64,000 nt of DNA from Phormidesmis priestleyi Ana (lineage in GTDB: Bacteria; Cyanobacteriota; Cyanobacteriia; Phormidesmidales; Phormidesmidaceae): positions 62,001-126,000 of the forward strand of contig LJZR01000013.1 of the NCBI GenBank assembly GCA_001314865.1. Direction: 5' to 3'. A program made the translations under genes and the position numbers. The notes under the pieces are model-generated. The model was given only the letters and a program-made list of their open reading frames with translations. It made no database searches and was not told the DNA's origin. This document shows positions 35,501-43,688 of this stretch, piece by piece. Position 1 is the stretch's first letter. Every line of letters begins with the position of its first letter.

Positions 35501-35750
35501 GACCGCTTTAACCTCGGCTCTAGGAATGTTGCCCTTAGCTATTGCCAGTGGGGCTGGAAACGAAATCCTCCAGCCTTTGGCCATTGTTGTACTGGGTGGA
35601 TTATTCACTTCTACCGCCCTAACGCTCCTGGTCATTCCAGCACTTTATGCTAGGTTTGGCCGGTGGCTAATACCCAACCCAATTCGGTCTTCAGCGGAGA
35701 TCGATTTTGGGGTGAGTTCTCCTGCTCCGCCGTCGGTTGGTTCCATTTGA
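32586..35750 (+). CDS. Heavy-metal efflux RND permease (CusA/CzcA family)
   Basis: 1054 residues, the usual length for the inner-membrane pump of a tripartite efflux system that drives metal or other cations out with proton influx. TM1 is ITKRWVIVAGAIVLSLWGAF; the docking and porter domains follow; the TM2-TM6 block contains LGGLVVAIGSVVDDAIVDME, with the paired Asp residues characteristic of the HME/RND relay. The second half repeats the layout (SLIGFITLFGVAVRNGLLLV). It is closest in feel to cyanobacterial CusA/CzcA-type pumps. No outer-membrane TolC-like gene is in the window. Genes before and after suggest copper or another soft metal as substrate. Confidence 0.93.
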   Translation: MLNALLNNVLKNAITKRWVIVAGAIVLSLWGAFSVTQMPLDVFPPFAPPQVEIQTEALGLAPEEVESQITIPIERAVNGLPGVTVVRSASKVGLSMVSVVFAQDADIYRARQAVTERLQLITSQLPESVHPPEISPLVSPLGTILQYAFIPDQSTGATSLMDLRRLVEVTLSHQLLSVPGVSQVTVYGGDERQEQVLVNPQQLQRLNLSLNEVTAAAQGASANAAGGFFTGGGQEMLVRGIGQVRSVEDLQRSVVTVQNNEPILLRDVAEVKTGAALKRGDASFNGQPAVVLMVNKQPDVDTPTVTRAVEAVVASLQPMFPADVQVVQTFRQSNFIDAAIRNVSGSLVQGIIIVSVILLLFLMNWRTAIITLSAIPLSLLIGLLLMKAFGLGINTMTLGGLVVAIGSVVDDAIVDMENCYRGIRQNQAEGQPKQPFQVVYETSLQVRQAVVFSTVIIIVVFAPIFSLTGVEGRIFAPMGLAYLFSIAASTVVAMTLSPALCAILLANQSLPQSATLVSRWAERLYRPLLGFSTRAPQLILGIALAALVATVAVVPSLGRVFLPEFQEKSLVNAMVLFPGVSLDITTGAGKALASTLQNDPLFEWVQVRAGRAPGDADGAGVNMAHVDIELSNLALKDRAASVQKLREAFLKLPGVAPNIGGFISHRMDEVLSGVRSAIAIKIFGPDLAELRRIGEQVRDTIEPIEGVVDLQLEPQLPIRQVQIQYDREAAATYGLSMVAISEVVETALNGKVVAQLPDNQQLIDITVGLQPSARNSLDAIRAIPLSTPAGEIIPLETVAMVDYGMGANVVNREDVSRLIVVSANVADRDLGSVVNDIQSQIRQNVPLPSGYFIQYGGQFESEQRATGSLLMYSILAAIAIAVVMFFSVNSLSATVAIMLNLPLALAGGILSVLLTGGVLSVASLIGFITLFGVAVRNGLLLVDNYNRKFAQGMHLKDVIIQGSLERVNAILMTALTSALGMLPLAIASGAGNEILQPLAIVVLGGLFTSTALTLLVIPALYARFGRWLIPNPIRSSAEIDFGVSSPAPPSVGSI

Positions 35751-35770
35751 TCTGCTCATTAGCTCATTAC
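35751..35770. other. Start of the gap after the RND gene
   Basis: Short CTCATTAG words repeat after the RND stop codon, continuing to about 35790. The 154-bp gap to the DUF411 gene shows no terminator, so the genes may be co-transcribed. Confidence 0.4.
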
Positions 35771-35904
35771 TCATTAGTTGATCCGCTCACTAACTTGCCA
35801 AACAGGGCCGATGCAATATTGATGAACCAACCTATTTTTCATCGCCGTTTCATCATTCGTCGGCATAATACTGGTGCATACACTTAGCGAGATTTTTTCA
35901 ACCC

Positions 35905-36438
35905 ATGACGCAGTCTATTAAACGAAGCTTCCTTTCTGTGTATTGGGCCAATCGTTGGGCCAAATTTATGGCAAGGGGCTTGGCTGTTATGGTGATTCTG
36001 GCGGTTAGCTGTAGCCAAGTGCCCTTGGGGCAAGATACGGCTGCGCTCACGAAAGTTGCACAGGCGAGCGAACTCACTGTCTTTCGCAGCCCGACCTGTG
36101 GCTGTTGTAGCAAATGGGCTGATCATATGAAAGCCTTTGGCTTTCAAGTAAAAGACATGGTTACAGAGGACATGACTGCTGTTGAGCAGCAGTATGGTGT
36201 GCCCAATCAGCTGCGCTCATGCCATACAGCGATCGCCAATGGCTACGTTATTGAAGGTCATATTCCGGCCCTAGATGTGGCCCGTTTACTCACAGAAAAA
36301 CCCAATATCGCAGGTATCGCGGTGCCTGGAATGCCAATGGGGTCTCCAGGCATGGAAGCTGGCGACTATATTGAGCCCTACTCAGTGTTCACCTTTACCC
36401 AAACGGGTGAAACAGCTATCTTTTCAGAGCATTCGTAA
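35905..36438 (+). CDS. DUF411 metal-binding protein
   Basis: 177 residues. A hydrophobic export segment (MARGLAVMVILAVSCSQVPL) contains AVSC, a possible lipobox, so it may be a lipoprotein. The DUF411 domain begins ELTVFRSPTCGCCSKWADHM, with the CGCC metal-binding motif, continues QLRSCHTAIANGYVIEGHIP and ends near MPMGSPGMEAGDY; the Met, His and Cys residues are typical copper ligands. DUF411 proteins accompany copper resistance genes. The stop codon overlaps the start of the multicopper oxidase gene (TAATG), implying coupled expression. Confidence 0.9.
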   Translation: MTQSIKRSFLSVYWANRWAKFMARGLAVMVILAVSCSQVPLGQDTAALTKVAQASELTVFRSPTCGCCSKWADHMKAFGFQVKDMVTEDMTAVEQQYGVPNQLRSCHTAIANGYVIEGHIPALDVARLLTEKPNIAGIAVPGMPMGSPGMEAGDYIEPYSVFTFTQTGETAIFSEHS

Positions 36439-37931
36439 TGAAACGCCGCCAGTTTAATCGCTGTTTTGGCCGATGTTTGGCTGCAACTGTGGTCAGCCCA
36501 CTTTTGGTTCAATGCGATCGCCCTGAGCTAGGCGGACAGGCCTATCAAGCTTTGCCTCGCCTGAGTAGTCAAAATGGATTGCTAGATGTTTCCTTAGTGG
36601 CTCAAGCTCAGCGAAAACCGTCGACTAGAACCGCTGCTGGTCGATTGACGAAGCGGTTGACTTATTATGCTGGAACATCCAATGCCGGAACATCCAATGC
36701 CGGAACATGCCCTATCCTTGAAGCGCGCCCTGGCGATACTCTGCGCCTCACTCTGGTGAATGAACTCGAACAGTCTACTAACCTTCACTTTCATGGACTG
36801 CATATTTCACCTGAAGTAGACAATGTGTTTCGAGAAGTGGCCGCGGGCGATCGCTACACCTATGAATTCCAAATTCCCAAAAACCATCCTGCTGTGACTG
36901 GGTGGTATCATCCCCACTATCACGGCCTTGTGGCTGAACAGGTATTTGGAGGATTAGCAGGGCCCATCATCATTCGCGGCGACCTAGATGACATTCCAGA
37001 AATCCAGCAGGCCGAAGAAGCGCTATTGCTATTGCAAGACTTTGATCCTGCGCTGATAGCAGATCCTGCCATCCTGTCTCCTTTAGCTAAAAAATGGGGG
37101 CGAGAAGGCCCGCTATTGTTAGCCAATGGCCAGCAAAACCCCGTGATCGAGGTGCCGCAAAATGGCTTGCTCAGGCTGCGACTCATTAACGCTTCCGCCT
37201 CCCGAATTTATCGGCTCCAGCTCAATAATCATCCCTGGCACTTAATTGCGACTGATCGCGGAGCCATTACCAAGCCAGCCGCGTTAGGTATTCTTTCCCT
37301 TTCTCCGGGTGAGCGTGCCGAGCTCCTGATTTCAGGCCAGCGCAGTCCAGGCGACTATCCCATTGTGAGTTTGCCTTATGATCGGGGCATTGGCGAAATG
37401 GTTGCGGCTATGGGCGATGCTGTCGCACAAATGCCAGGTGTGACGCGGCCCCAAGAAACCATCTTGGCAACCCTGCGCTATATGCCCCGTCAGCGCACCG
37501 TTCCCCTACCCTTACCTCAGCAGCTCATCTCTGTTGAGCCGCTGCCCGCTCCCCAAACGACCCGCGAGTTTGTTTTGAACCATGGGGTAGATGCCTCCAT
37601 CGGTGCCACAGGATTCATTATTAACAATCAAGCCTTTGCGATGAATCGGGTCAACACGCAAGTGGTCCTCAATACGGTAGAAGACTGGCGCATTATCAAC
37701 AAAGCCAGCATGGATCATCCCTTTCACCTACACACCAATCGCTTCCAAGTGATTGAACGCAATGGCCAGCCAGAAGCTTTAAGCGCTTGGAAAGATACGG
37801 TTGCTATTGGCCCCTATGAAACCGCTACCCTTCGCGTCAAGTTTGAAGACTTCACAGGGCGTACCGTTTACCACTGCCACATTCTTGACCATGAAGATCA
37901 AGGGATGATGGGCATTGCCGAAATTATGTGA
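36438..37931 (+). CDS. Multicopper oxidase
   Basis: 497 residues. The N terminus KRRQFNRCFGRCLAATVV looks like a Tat signal, consistent with export of a folded copper enzyme. All copper sites are visible: HFHGLH, YHPHYHG, HPFHLHTNRF and the closing HCHILDHEDQGMM, holding the type 1 Cys and the two flanking type 3 His. A 15-bp in-frame repeat gives AGTSNAGTSNAG near residues 76-88. The gene is coupled to DUF411 and follows the RND pump. Oxidation of Cu(I) in the periplasm is the likely job, by analogy with CueO; laccase-like activity on other substrates is possible. Confidence 0.95.
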   Translation: MKRRQFNRCFGRCLAATVVSPLLVQCDRPELGGQAYQALPRLSSQNGLLDVSLVAQAQRKPSTRTAAGRLTKRLTYYAGTSNAGTSNAGTCPILEARPGDTLRLTLVNELEQSTNLHFHGLHISPEVDNVFREVAAGDRYTYEFQIPKNHPAVTGWYHPHYHGLVAEQVFGGLAGPIIIRGDLDDIPEIQQAEEALLLLQDFDPALIADPAILSPLAKKWGREGPLLLANGQQNPVIEVPQNGLLRLRLINASASRIYRLQLNNHPWHLIATDRGAITKPAALGILSLSPGERAELLISGQRSPGDYPIVSLPYDRGIGEMVAAMGDAVAQMPGVTRPQETILATLRYMPRQRTVPLPLPQQLISVEPLPAPQTTREFVLNHGVDASIGATGFIINNQAFAMNRVNTQVVLNTVEDWRIINKASMDHPFHLHTNRFQVIERNGQPEALSAWKDTVAIGPYETATLRVKFEDFTGRTVYHCHILDHEDQGMMGIAEIM

Positions 37932-37936
37932 AAGAG

Positions 37937-38010
37937 GGCGAACGACGGGGATCGAACCCGCGAATGGTGGAATCACAATCCACTGCCTTAACCGCTTGGC
38001 TACGCTCGCC
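37937..38010 (-). tRNA. tRNA-His (GTG)
   Basis: 74 nt on the minus strand including the extra 5' G(-1) that pairs with discriminator C. Acceptor GCGAGCG/CGTTCGC, anticodon loop TTGTGAT (GTG), anticodon stem GTGGA/TCCAC, T arm GCGGG/CCCGT-type around TTCGATC. CCA is not encoded. Its 3' end is 5 bp from the stop of the multicopper oxidase gene, which runs toward it. Confidence 0.96.
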
Positions 38011-38565
38011 ATATGCACCCGCTGGCTTTTTAAGCTATCTGTATGCCTGCGATATTAATGGCAGGTATGTCAGGTTGGGTGCGTTTGGGTTTCAATTATA
38101 TCACCGTTTTTTTATTCATCACCAACCCTTCCAAACTTTCGCGCTAGCTAGCAAATTATGTCAGTGCAAAATGGCTTGTATATATGCCATCTGCTACCTT
38201 GCCATCCCGAACTAGGCAAGCGCTCATCGGCCTAGATTTGAACCAGGCTGGATCAAATGGGATTAATAAACTTGACGGCAAGGCGATGTCAGGAAGTGTC
38301 TAGGAACTTTGCGCTAGGAACTTTGCGCTAGGAACTTTGTCACAAAATACGCATGCGCTTGGGGAAACTGCCCCTTCTGATACAGCCCTTTATTAACCAA
38401 ATCTTGAATAATGAGAAACCAATTATTCAAAACGCCATAAGTTCGCTATCAATATAAGTAAGGGCAATAGAAAAGTAAGGGCAATAGAAGTAAGGGCATG
38501 AATCAATTGCTTGCCCTTACCCCTTGTCATTTAGTCATTTATAAATTCATAAAAAGAGGTCTCCT
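38011..38565. other. Gene-free stretch with three repeat types
   Basis: No gene is supported in these 555 bp. Present are three copies of the 14-mer TAGGAACTTTGCGC (38301-38340), a GGGG/CCCC mini-hairpin near 38379-38392, three AGTAAGGGCAATAG units (38455-38497) and the hairpin at 38490-38520. Confidence 0.6.
38490..38520. promoter_or_regulatory. Hairpin upstream of the chelatase gene
   Basis: GTAAGGGCA and TGCCCTTAC form a 9-bp perfect stem with a 13-nt loop. It ends 45 bp before the chelatase start and lacks a following T-run, so it could be an operator or a leader structure rather than a terminator. Confidence 0.4.
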
Positions 38566-39414
38566 TTGAAACCCGTGGTCGCATCTACTGCATATTTACT
38601 CATTTCGCACGGCAGTCGAGATCCGCGCCCGCAGGAGGCCATGAATCGACTGGCAGACCTAGTGCGCAAACATTTAGAGTCATCGACCCAGTCGCTAAAT
38701 TCGCGATCGCTCACACCAGAAGATGCAGCACCGTCGCATGTAAAACAAACGCTTTTGTTGACCCGGCCAAGGCTGAAGGTATCGCCGGTTGCACCGTCTA
38801 AAGTCATGGTTGGAACGGCCTGCTTAGAGCTAGCGCCCATTCCTTTGAGCGAGCAAATTTATGAGTTTGCACTGCGGTTAGCCGCGATAGGGGTGAGCGA
38901 GCTTAAGCTATTGCCCGTGTTTTTGATGTCGGGCGTTCATGTGATGGAAGATATTCCAACTGAGGTAGAAGCGGCCAAATCAAAAATTGCTGGGATGTCT
39001 TTGAATCTGACCCTGTGTCCGCATTTAGGTAGCCACGACAAAATTACAGAGGTCTTAGCGAGCCGATTGGCTTCTGTTCCGGCAGAAGGATCGCTGCTAG
39101 TGGCCCACGGCAGTCGTCGGCCCAAGGGCAATCAGTCTATTAAGAAGCTGGCAAAAAGGCTAGGAACGGCGGTGGCCTATTGGGCAACGCCGCCAGATAT
39201 GGAGACGCAGGTGATTGAGCTCATGCAGAATGGCTGTCAAAAACTGACAATTTTGCCCTACTTTTTGTTTGCTGGAGGCATTACAGATGCCATTGTTCAT
39301 CGCACTGAAGAGCTAGCGGAGCGTTTCCCAAAGGTCAACTTTCGCCTGCTGCCGACGCTGGGCGCAACTAACGAAATCGCAGATTTAGCGATTGAGCTAA
39401 TTCACTCGAACTGA
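38566..39414 (+). CDS. Sirohydrochlorin chelatase family protein (CbiX/SirB type)
   Basis: 282 residues from a TTG preceded by AAAAGAGGT. Two halves each begin with the chelatase signature: YLLISHGSRDPRPQEAMNRL (about residues 11-30) and SLLVAHGSRRPKGNQSIKKL (about 178-197). Both halves keep the active-site His; VFLMSGVHVMEDIP and PYFLFAGGITDAI mark the second metal-ligand region of each. The enzyme inserts Fe (siroheme) or Co (cobalamin) into sirohydrochlorin in the cytoplasm. An Asp/Ser-rich insert lies near residues 40-65. A uroporphyrinogen methyltransferase gene follows on the same strand, which favours siroheme synthesis. Confidence 0.9.
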   Translation: MKPVVASTAYLLISHGSRDPRPQEAMNRLADLVRKHLESSTQSLNSRSLTPEDAAPSHVKQTLLLTRPRLKVSPVAPSKVMVGTACLELAPIPLSEQIYEFALRLAAIGVSELKLLPVFLMSGVHVMEDIPTEVEAAKSKIAGMSLNLTLCPHLGSHDKITEVLASRLASVPAEGSLLVAHGSRRPKGNQSIKKLAKRLGTAVAYWATPPDMETQVIELMQNGCQKLTILPYFLFAGGITDAIVHRTEELAERFPKVNFRLLPTLGATNEIADLAIELIHSN

Positions 39415-39460
39415 TTTATTCGAACTGATTCACTGAGCTGATTTGCTTAAGCTGATTTTT
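39408..39460. repeat. 14-bp repeat across the chelatase stop codon
   Basis: ATTCGAACTGATTT is followed by ATTCGAACTGATTC and two weaker GAGCTGATTT copies; the TGA stop lies in the first copy. The gap to 39726 continues as T-rich sequence with CCATGG/TCATGG words and no supported gene. Confidence 0.8.
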
Positions 39461-39726
39461 GTCCATTTCTCTATCTATTTTTACCCTATCTTCACCGCTG
39501 CTCATTTTCACGGGTTTTTTCCATGGTTTTTTTCATGGTGATGATGAAACCGGACTTTTGGAGTGATGGCGTAATCAGGTCATAGTCTGCCTACAGCGAA
39601 TAGGCGGTGAACAGTATCATAGATGTCAATAGGATATGAGTAGATGGCGTTTGATGAGGTGGGCTTTTTGGGCTGACCATTCCGACTGCCGACTTGTGTC
39701 TAGTTACTGCTTATTCACCGCTGACT

Positions 39727-40602
39727 ATGCCCTTTTTTAATACGTCAGAGTTTAATTCCTCAGAGTCTACTCCCTCAGAGTCCAATATCTCTAATGCCTT
39801 AGAGCCGACGCCCTTTGCTCAGTCATTCAAAAATCCACCCGGCAAGGTCTATTTAGTGGGTGCTGGGCCAGGTGATCCGGGGCTGCTGACGGTAAAGGCC
39901 AAAACGCTGTTGGAATGCGCAGATGTGGTGGTGTTCGATGCGTTGGTCAGCGAGCCCATTTTAGGGCTGATTAATCCGCAGGCTGAGCGTGTTCATGCGG
40001 GTAAGCGTCGAGGCCGACATTCTATGTCGCAGGTCGATATTACGCAGCTGCTGCATGAAAAGGCCTTGGAGCATGCGGTCATTGTTCGGCTCAAGGGGGG
40101 CGATCCGTTTGTGTTTGGCCGCGGCGGCGAGGAAATGGGTGACTTGATGGCTGCTGGTATTTCGGTGGAGGTGGTGCCGGGCATTACGGCGGGCATTGCG
40201 GCTCCGGCCTATGCCGGAATACCGGTGACGCATCGGGGCTATAGTTCTTCGGTGACGTTTGTGACGGGGCATGAGTCGGCGGGAAAGTATCGTCCTCAGG
40301 TTAATTGGCGAGCGATCGCGCAGGCATCAGAAACCATCGTGATTTACATGGGGGTACACAACTTGCTCAATATCACGCAGTCGCTGATGCAGGCAGGGCT
40401 ACCCGCAGCGACACCGATAGCGCTGATTCGCTGGGGCACTCGGCCCGAGCAGGAAGAGCTGATCGGTATGCTGAGCGATATTGTGGCTAAGGTTGAAGCG
40501 AGCGAGTTTCAAGCGCCAGCGATCGCAGTCGTTGGCAGAGTGGTTGACTTGCGATCGCAGCTAGCCCCCGCTTCGCCCATGCACAGCAAAGTACTAAAGT
40601 GA
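39727..40602 (+). CDS. cobA: Uroporphyrinogen-III C-methyltransferase
   Basis: 291 residues from the ATG at 39727; an earlier TTG frame start would add 11. The N-terminal 30 residues are Ser/Glu-rich with NSSESTPSESN repeats and not part of the enzyme. The core starts KVYLVGAGPGDPGLLTVKA (SAM-binding loop), followed by VRLKGGDPFVFGRGGEEM, VVPGITAGIAAPAYAGIPVT and IVIYMGVHN. It methylates uroporphyrinogen III to precorrin-2, the first step to siroheme and cobalamin. It lacks the CysG oxidase/chelatase domains, which fits the separate chelatase gene upstream. Confidence 0.95.
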   Translation: MPFFNTSEFNSSESTPSESNISNALEPTPFAQSFKNPPGKVYLVGAGPGDPGLLTVKAKTLLECADVVVFDALVSEPILGLINPQAERVHAGKRRGRHSMSQVDITQLLHEKALEHAVIVRLKGGDPFVFGRGGEEMGDLMAAGISVEVVPGITAGIAAPAYAGIPVTHRGYSSSVTFVTGHESAGKYRPQVNWRAIAQASETIVIYMGVHNLLNITQSLMQAGLPAATPIALIRWGTRPEQEELIGMLSDIVAKVEASEFQAPAIAVVGRVVDLRSQLAPASPMHSKVLK

Positions 40603-40635
40603 ACGACCTTCCAAAAAAGGTGCAAGGCAAAAAAG

Positions 40636-41577
40636 TTGGTGCAGGCAATCGAAAAAAAGATGCAGAAAAACACGGAGGCCGAGGGCACTACCCGGCTAGA
40701 TAGCTGGATTGCCGAGACGGTGACAAGCCTTTCACGCAACCGCGCTCAAAAGCTGATTGAACAGGGCGCTGTCCAGGTAAATGGCGTTATCTGTCAGCAA
40801 AAAAAGGCGTTAATCAATCGGAGTGATCATATCCAGATTGATATTCCTGAGGCCACCCCCTACGCCCTAATTCCCGAGAATATTCCCCTTGATATTTTGT
40901 ATGAAGATGACCAGCTGCTGATGCTTAATAAGCCAGCAGGGATGGTCGTCCATCCCGCGCCTGGTCATCCAACGGGCACGCTGGTTCATGCCCTGTTGTT
41001 TCACTGCGGCAGCGAGCTTACTGGCGTCGGCGGTGTGCAGCGGCCCGGCATTGTTCATCGACTCGATAAAAACACCACTGGCGTCATGGTCGCCGCCAAA
41101 ACAGAAGTCGCATTGCACAGTCTACAAGCGCAAATTCAGGCGAAAACTGCTCGCCGTGAGTATTTAGGCATTGTTAACGGCGCTCCAAAAGCTGAGCAAG
41201 GCACGATTGACCAACCAATAGGGCGTCATCCTAAACATCGTAAAAAAATGGGCATCATCCCGCTGCAAGCGGGCGGACGAACGGCTATCACCCACTGGAA
41301 AACAATTGAACGGCTGGGTAACTATACGCTGGTGCAGTTTCAGCTAGAAACCGGACGAACCCACCAAATCAGAGTTCACAGTGCCTATATGGGCCATCCG
41401 ATTGTAGGCGATCCAGACTATGGATCTGGCAAGTCAGCAGGTATTAAACTCCCTGGTCAGGCGCTTCACGCCTTTCGGCTCACACTGTCACATCCCATAA
41501 CGCAAGCGACAATTACCGGCGAAGCCCCCCTGCCCGAACGGATGAGAAAGCTGTTAGATAAGCTGAGACTGCTTTAG
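40636..41577 (+). CDS. RluA/RluD family ribosomal RNA pseudouridine synthase
   Basis: 313 residues from TTG at 40636; GTG at 40639 or ATG at 40660 are equally possible because the first residues are not conserved. An S4 RNA-binding domain (LDSWIAETVTSLSRNRAQKL, residues about 19-80) precedes the catalytic domain: GMVVHPAPGHPTGTL, RPGIVHRLDKNTTGVMVAAK with the catalytic Asp in HRLDK, and LETGRTHQIRVHSAYMGHPI. Length and layout match RluD-like enzymes that modify 23S rRNA. Only 33 bp separate it from cobA, so it may be co-transcribed. Confidence 0.95.
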   Translation: MVQAIEKKMQKNTEAEGTTRLDSWIAETVTSLSRNRAQKLIEQGAVQVNGVICQQKKALINRSDHIQIDIPEATPYALIPENIPLDILYEDDQLLMLNKPAGMVVHPAPGHPTGTLVHALLFHCGSELTGVGGVQRPGIVHRLDKNTTGVMVAAKTEVALHSLQAQIQAKTARREYLGIVNGAPKAEQGTIDQPIGRHPKHRKKMGIIPLQAGGRTAITHWKTIERLGNYTLVQFQLETGRTHQIRVHSAYMGHPIVGDPDYGSGKSAGIKLPGQALHAFRLTLSHPITQATITGEAPLPERMRKLLDKLRLL

Positions 41578-41581
41578 CGAG

Positions 41582-41632
41582 ATTGTTTTATCGGAACTGT
41601 TTTATCGGAACTGTTTTATTGGGACTGCTTTA
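41582..41632. repeat. 14-bp repeat after the pseudouridine synthase stop codon
   Basis: Three copies of an ACTGTTTTATCGGA-like 14-mer follow the stop codon closely; the gene's last codons (ACTGCTTTAGCGA) resemble the unit. Confidence 0.85.
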
Positions 41633-41691
41633 GCGCTGTGCAGCCCAATCGTCTTGGCAACACCGAAATTTTGTAGATTTTCTTGCTACCA

Positions 41692-41727
41692 CAACCAAAA
41701 AAGCCGAAGTGGCAGAACCACCTCGGC
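41692..41727 (-). terminator. Intrinsic terminator of cpcG
   Basis: Read on the minus strand, GCCGAGGTGG and CCACTTCGGC form a 10-bp stem (one mismatch) over the loop TTCTG, followed directly by TTTTTTGGTTG. Confidence 0.92.
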
Positions 41728-41788
41728 AGATAACCTTTTGAGGAAAAAGCAAAATTTTAGTAAAACGTTTTAGTGCGTTTTAGCAAAG

Positions 41789-41826
41789 CCTTGGCATGAG
41801 GTCAGTCACTCAGCCTCATGCCAAGG
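41789..41826. terminator. Perfect 13-bp hairpin after cpcG
   Basis: CCTTGGCATGAGG and CCTCATGCCAAGG close a 12-nt loop, 25 bp beyond the cpcG stop. It has no good T-run, so it may protect the mRNA 3' end or act as a first, weaker terminator ahead of the one at 41692-41727. Confidence 0.75.
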
Positions 41827-41850
41827 CCACTGGTCAGATTAGTACCAGAA

Positions 41851-42627
41851 CTAATTGCCGTTGACCGGAACACCCAGCTTGCGGAAGGGAACAGATGCGC
41901 CAATGTTGATAGTAGCGGTGTTCACCCGAGGCGTTGATGCTGGACGCGCGTTGACGCTGCGTGCCATATCCAGGTACAGGGCAGGGTTGCCAGCACTGGG
42001 CTTCTTTTCCTGAGGCTTGAAGCGACGAACCTGATCCTGCCAGATGATTTGGGGGAAGCCCAAAATGCCACGATAGTACTCGTTGTACCGAGGTGACTTG
42101 ATATCGAAAGGACGCTGGCCCACTTCGCGACCAGGTAAAATGCGACGACGATAGTAAGGCACGATGTCGTAGCCAAAGTTTTCCATGTACTCGTCGCTGC
42201 CTAGCAACTCGTCTATGAATCCTTCAACACCTTTGGTTGCAATTTTGATCGACCAGGCGATTTTTTCGCGTTCGTTGTAAGCATCACGGCCCAAAGCGCG
42301 CTGAATAACCTGCTCTACAAAGCGATAGTTGCTGTTTTTTTCGTAATAGTTGCGTAAAAACGTATCAGAAAGAAACAGACCCCGAATAAAGTCGCGTACC
42401 GTGATTTGGTTGTTGCGGAGCTGCGACTCTAGTGTGGCTTCGCGGTCGGCCTGAAAGGCATAGAAGAAAACTTGACGGTAGGCCGCCTCAATGAGGTCGG
42501 TCATTTCGCTGTACTCAAGCAGAGCCTCAGCATTATAAACTCTGGGCTGGTCATCGCCCTGGACTGTATACCCTTCTACCCTTTGGTTTTGGCTTTTAGG
42601 GGCGTAATTCAACAACGGAAGAGCCAC
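41851..42627 (-). CDS. cpcG: Phycobilisome rod-core linker polypeptide
   Basis: 258 residues from a GTG at 42625-42627. This start gives the family N terminus (M)[19 protein letters not shown] and has GGAG 10 bp upstream; longer frames do not fit the family. The linker domain includes [80 protein letters not shown] and [20 protein letters not shown]. CpcG joins phycocyanin rods to the allophycocyanin core on the cytoplasmic face of thylakoids. No hydrophobic C-terminal helix is present, so it is the core-linked form rather than CpcL. It is monocistronic with two hairpins after the stop. Confidence 0.96.
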   Translation of the reverse strand: MALPLLNYAPKSQNQRVEGYTVQGDDQPRVYNAEALLEYSEMTDLIEAAYRQVFFYAFQADREATLESQLRNNQITVRDFIRGLFLSDTFLRNYYEKNSNYRFVEQVIQRALGRDAYNEREKIAWSIKIATKGVEGFIDELLGSDEYMENFGYDIVPYYRRRILPGREVGQRPFDIKSPRYNEYYRGILGFPQIIWQDQVRRFKPQEKKPSAGNPALYLDMARSVNARPASTPRVNTATINIGASVPFRKLGVPVNGN

Positions 42628-42862
42628 GTTTGAATCTCCAACACTCGTAATAAACAGCTGCAAATATTTCTCAATGTTCTCAATGATAGAGGAGCCCGGT
42701 CGCTAGGCTGGATAAGTCTGAGGAAATCCTTACACACCGTAACATTTGCTGAAAACGCCATAGGCCAAGGCTTCGGTTCTTGAAAGCAGGCTTAAGGGAT
42801 GCTGGTTGACTAGCAGATGGCCCGCCCTCTGATAAGAAAACTCATATTTTGCAACATTCTTC

Positions 42863-43627
42863 TCATTCAAAATGCGTCTTAATACTGGCCCAATCTTGAG
42901 GGGTGTTGCAGTTGAAAAGTAGCTGCGGGGGAAGTGCGGTATAGGCTAAGACTGGCAATGGTTTAAGCCATGTCTGAAAGGATAGTTTTGCCGTAGAGGG
43001 TTGGCGAGCAGATTCCTGGGGCCTAGCGTCAATGGCTCCATCAGTTGCTGCCTGATAAGCCCTGATATGGCGCGTTAGCGCTGGTAAGCAACTGCGGTGA
43101 TAAAAGCCGCAGAGGGGTTCCCAGGTTGTTTCCTGTGTTCCCCTTATTTCCTTTGTTTCCTTTGTTTCCTCTCGTGCTACGAGTGATGCCATCGGGTAGC
43201 GCTTTGCGACAGCGGCGACCTCATGACACCGATTTTTCTCCCTTTTCTCTAGCCAAGCCCACCACTGCTGTAGGGGCTCACTTTGCAAGTAGGGGAGATC
43301 ACAGGCTAGCAGCAAACACCATTCGGACTCGATCTGTGCCCAGCCTTGTGCAAAGCCGCTCACTGGCCCTAGATAGCGCGGCTTTTGAAGACTGGGAGAT
43401 TGTGGAGGCATGGGAGATTCGGTCACCCACCGAATGCTAGGTGGCAGCATTGTGCGATAGCGGTCGGGCCAGGGGGTTACGACTACTACGTCAGCGGTAA
43501 GCTGCTGTGCAATTTGTGCTGTTCTGCTGAGCAGCTGCTGACCGTCAGGTAGCTTCAAGAGCGCTTTATCTTGTCCCATGCGGCGGCTGTGCCCACCGGC
43601 CAAAATCATCACTGAGAGCGTCGGCAT
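42863..43627 (-). CDS. mobA: Molybdenum cofactor guanylyltransferase
   Basis: 254 residues. MobA transfers GMP from GTP to molybdopterin to make the guanine dinucleotide form used by nitrate reductase and others. Signatures: VMILAGGHSRRMGQDKALLK at the N terminus (nucleotide-binding loop), YLGPVSGFAQGW and LLLACDLPYL with the Mg-binding Asp. An insertion near residues 150-170 encodes ETKETKEIRGTQETT, another in-frame repeat. The last part is less conserved. It stands alone between cpcG and an unknown membrane protein gene. Confidence 0.93.
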   Translation of the reverse strand: MPTLSVMILAGGHSRRMGQDKALLKLPDGQQLLSRTAQIAQQLTADVVVVTPWPDRYRTMLPPSIRWVTESPMPPQSPSLQKPRYLGPVSGFAQGWAQIESEWCLLLACDLPYLQSEPLQQWWAWLEKREKNRCHEVAAVAKRYPMASLVAREETKETKEIRGTQETTWEPLCGFYHRSCLPALTRHIRAYQAATDGAIDARPQESARQPSTAKLSFQTWLKPLPVLAYTALPPQLLFNCNTPQDWASIKTHFE

Positions 43628-43631
43628 TTTT

Positions 43632-43688
43632 GTTGGTGTTTTATGGCGTTACAGCTTGGCGTTACAGCTTGGCGTTATAGCTTGGCCT
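43632..43688. repeat. 13-bp repeat between mobA and the next gene
   Basis: Four copies of GGCGTTACAGCTT or GGCGTTATAGCTT run up to the stop codon of the minus-strand gene at 43688. Confidence 0.8.
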
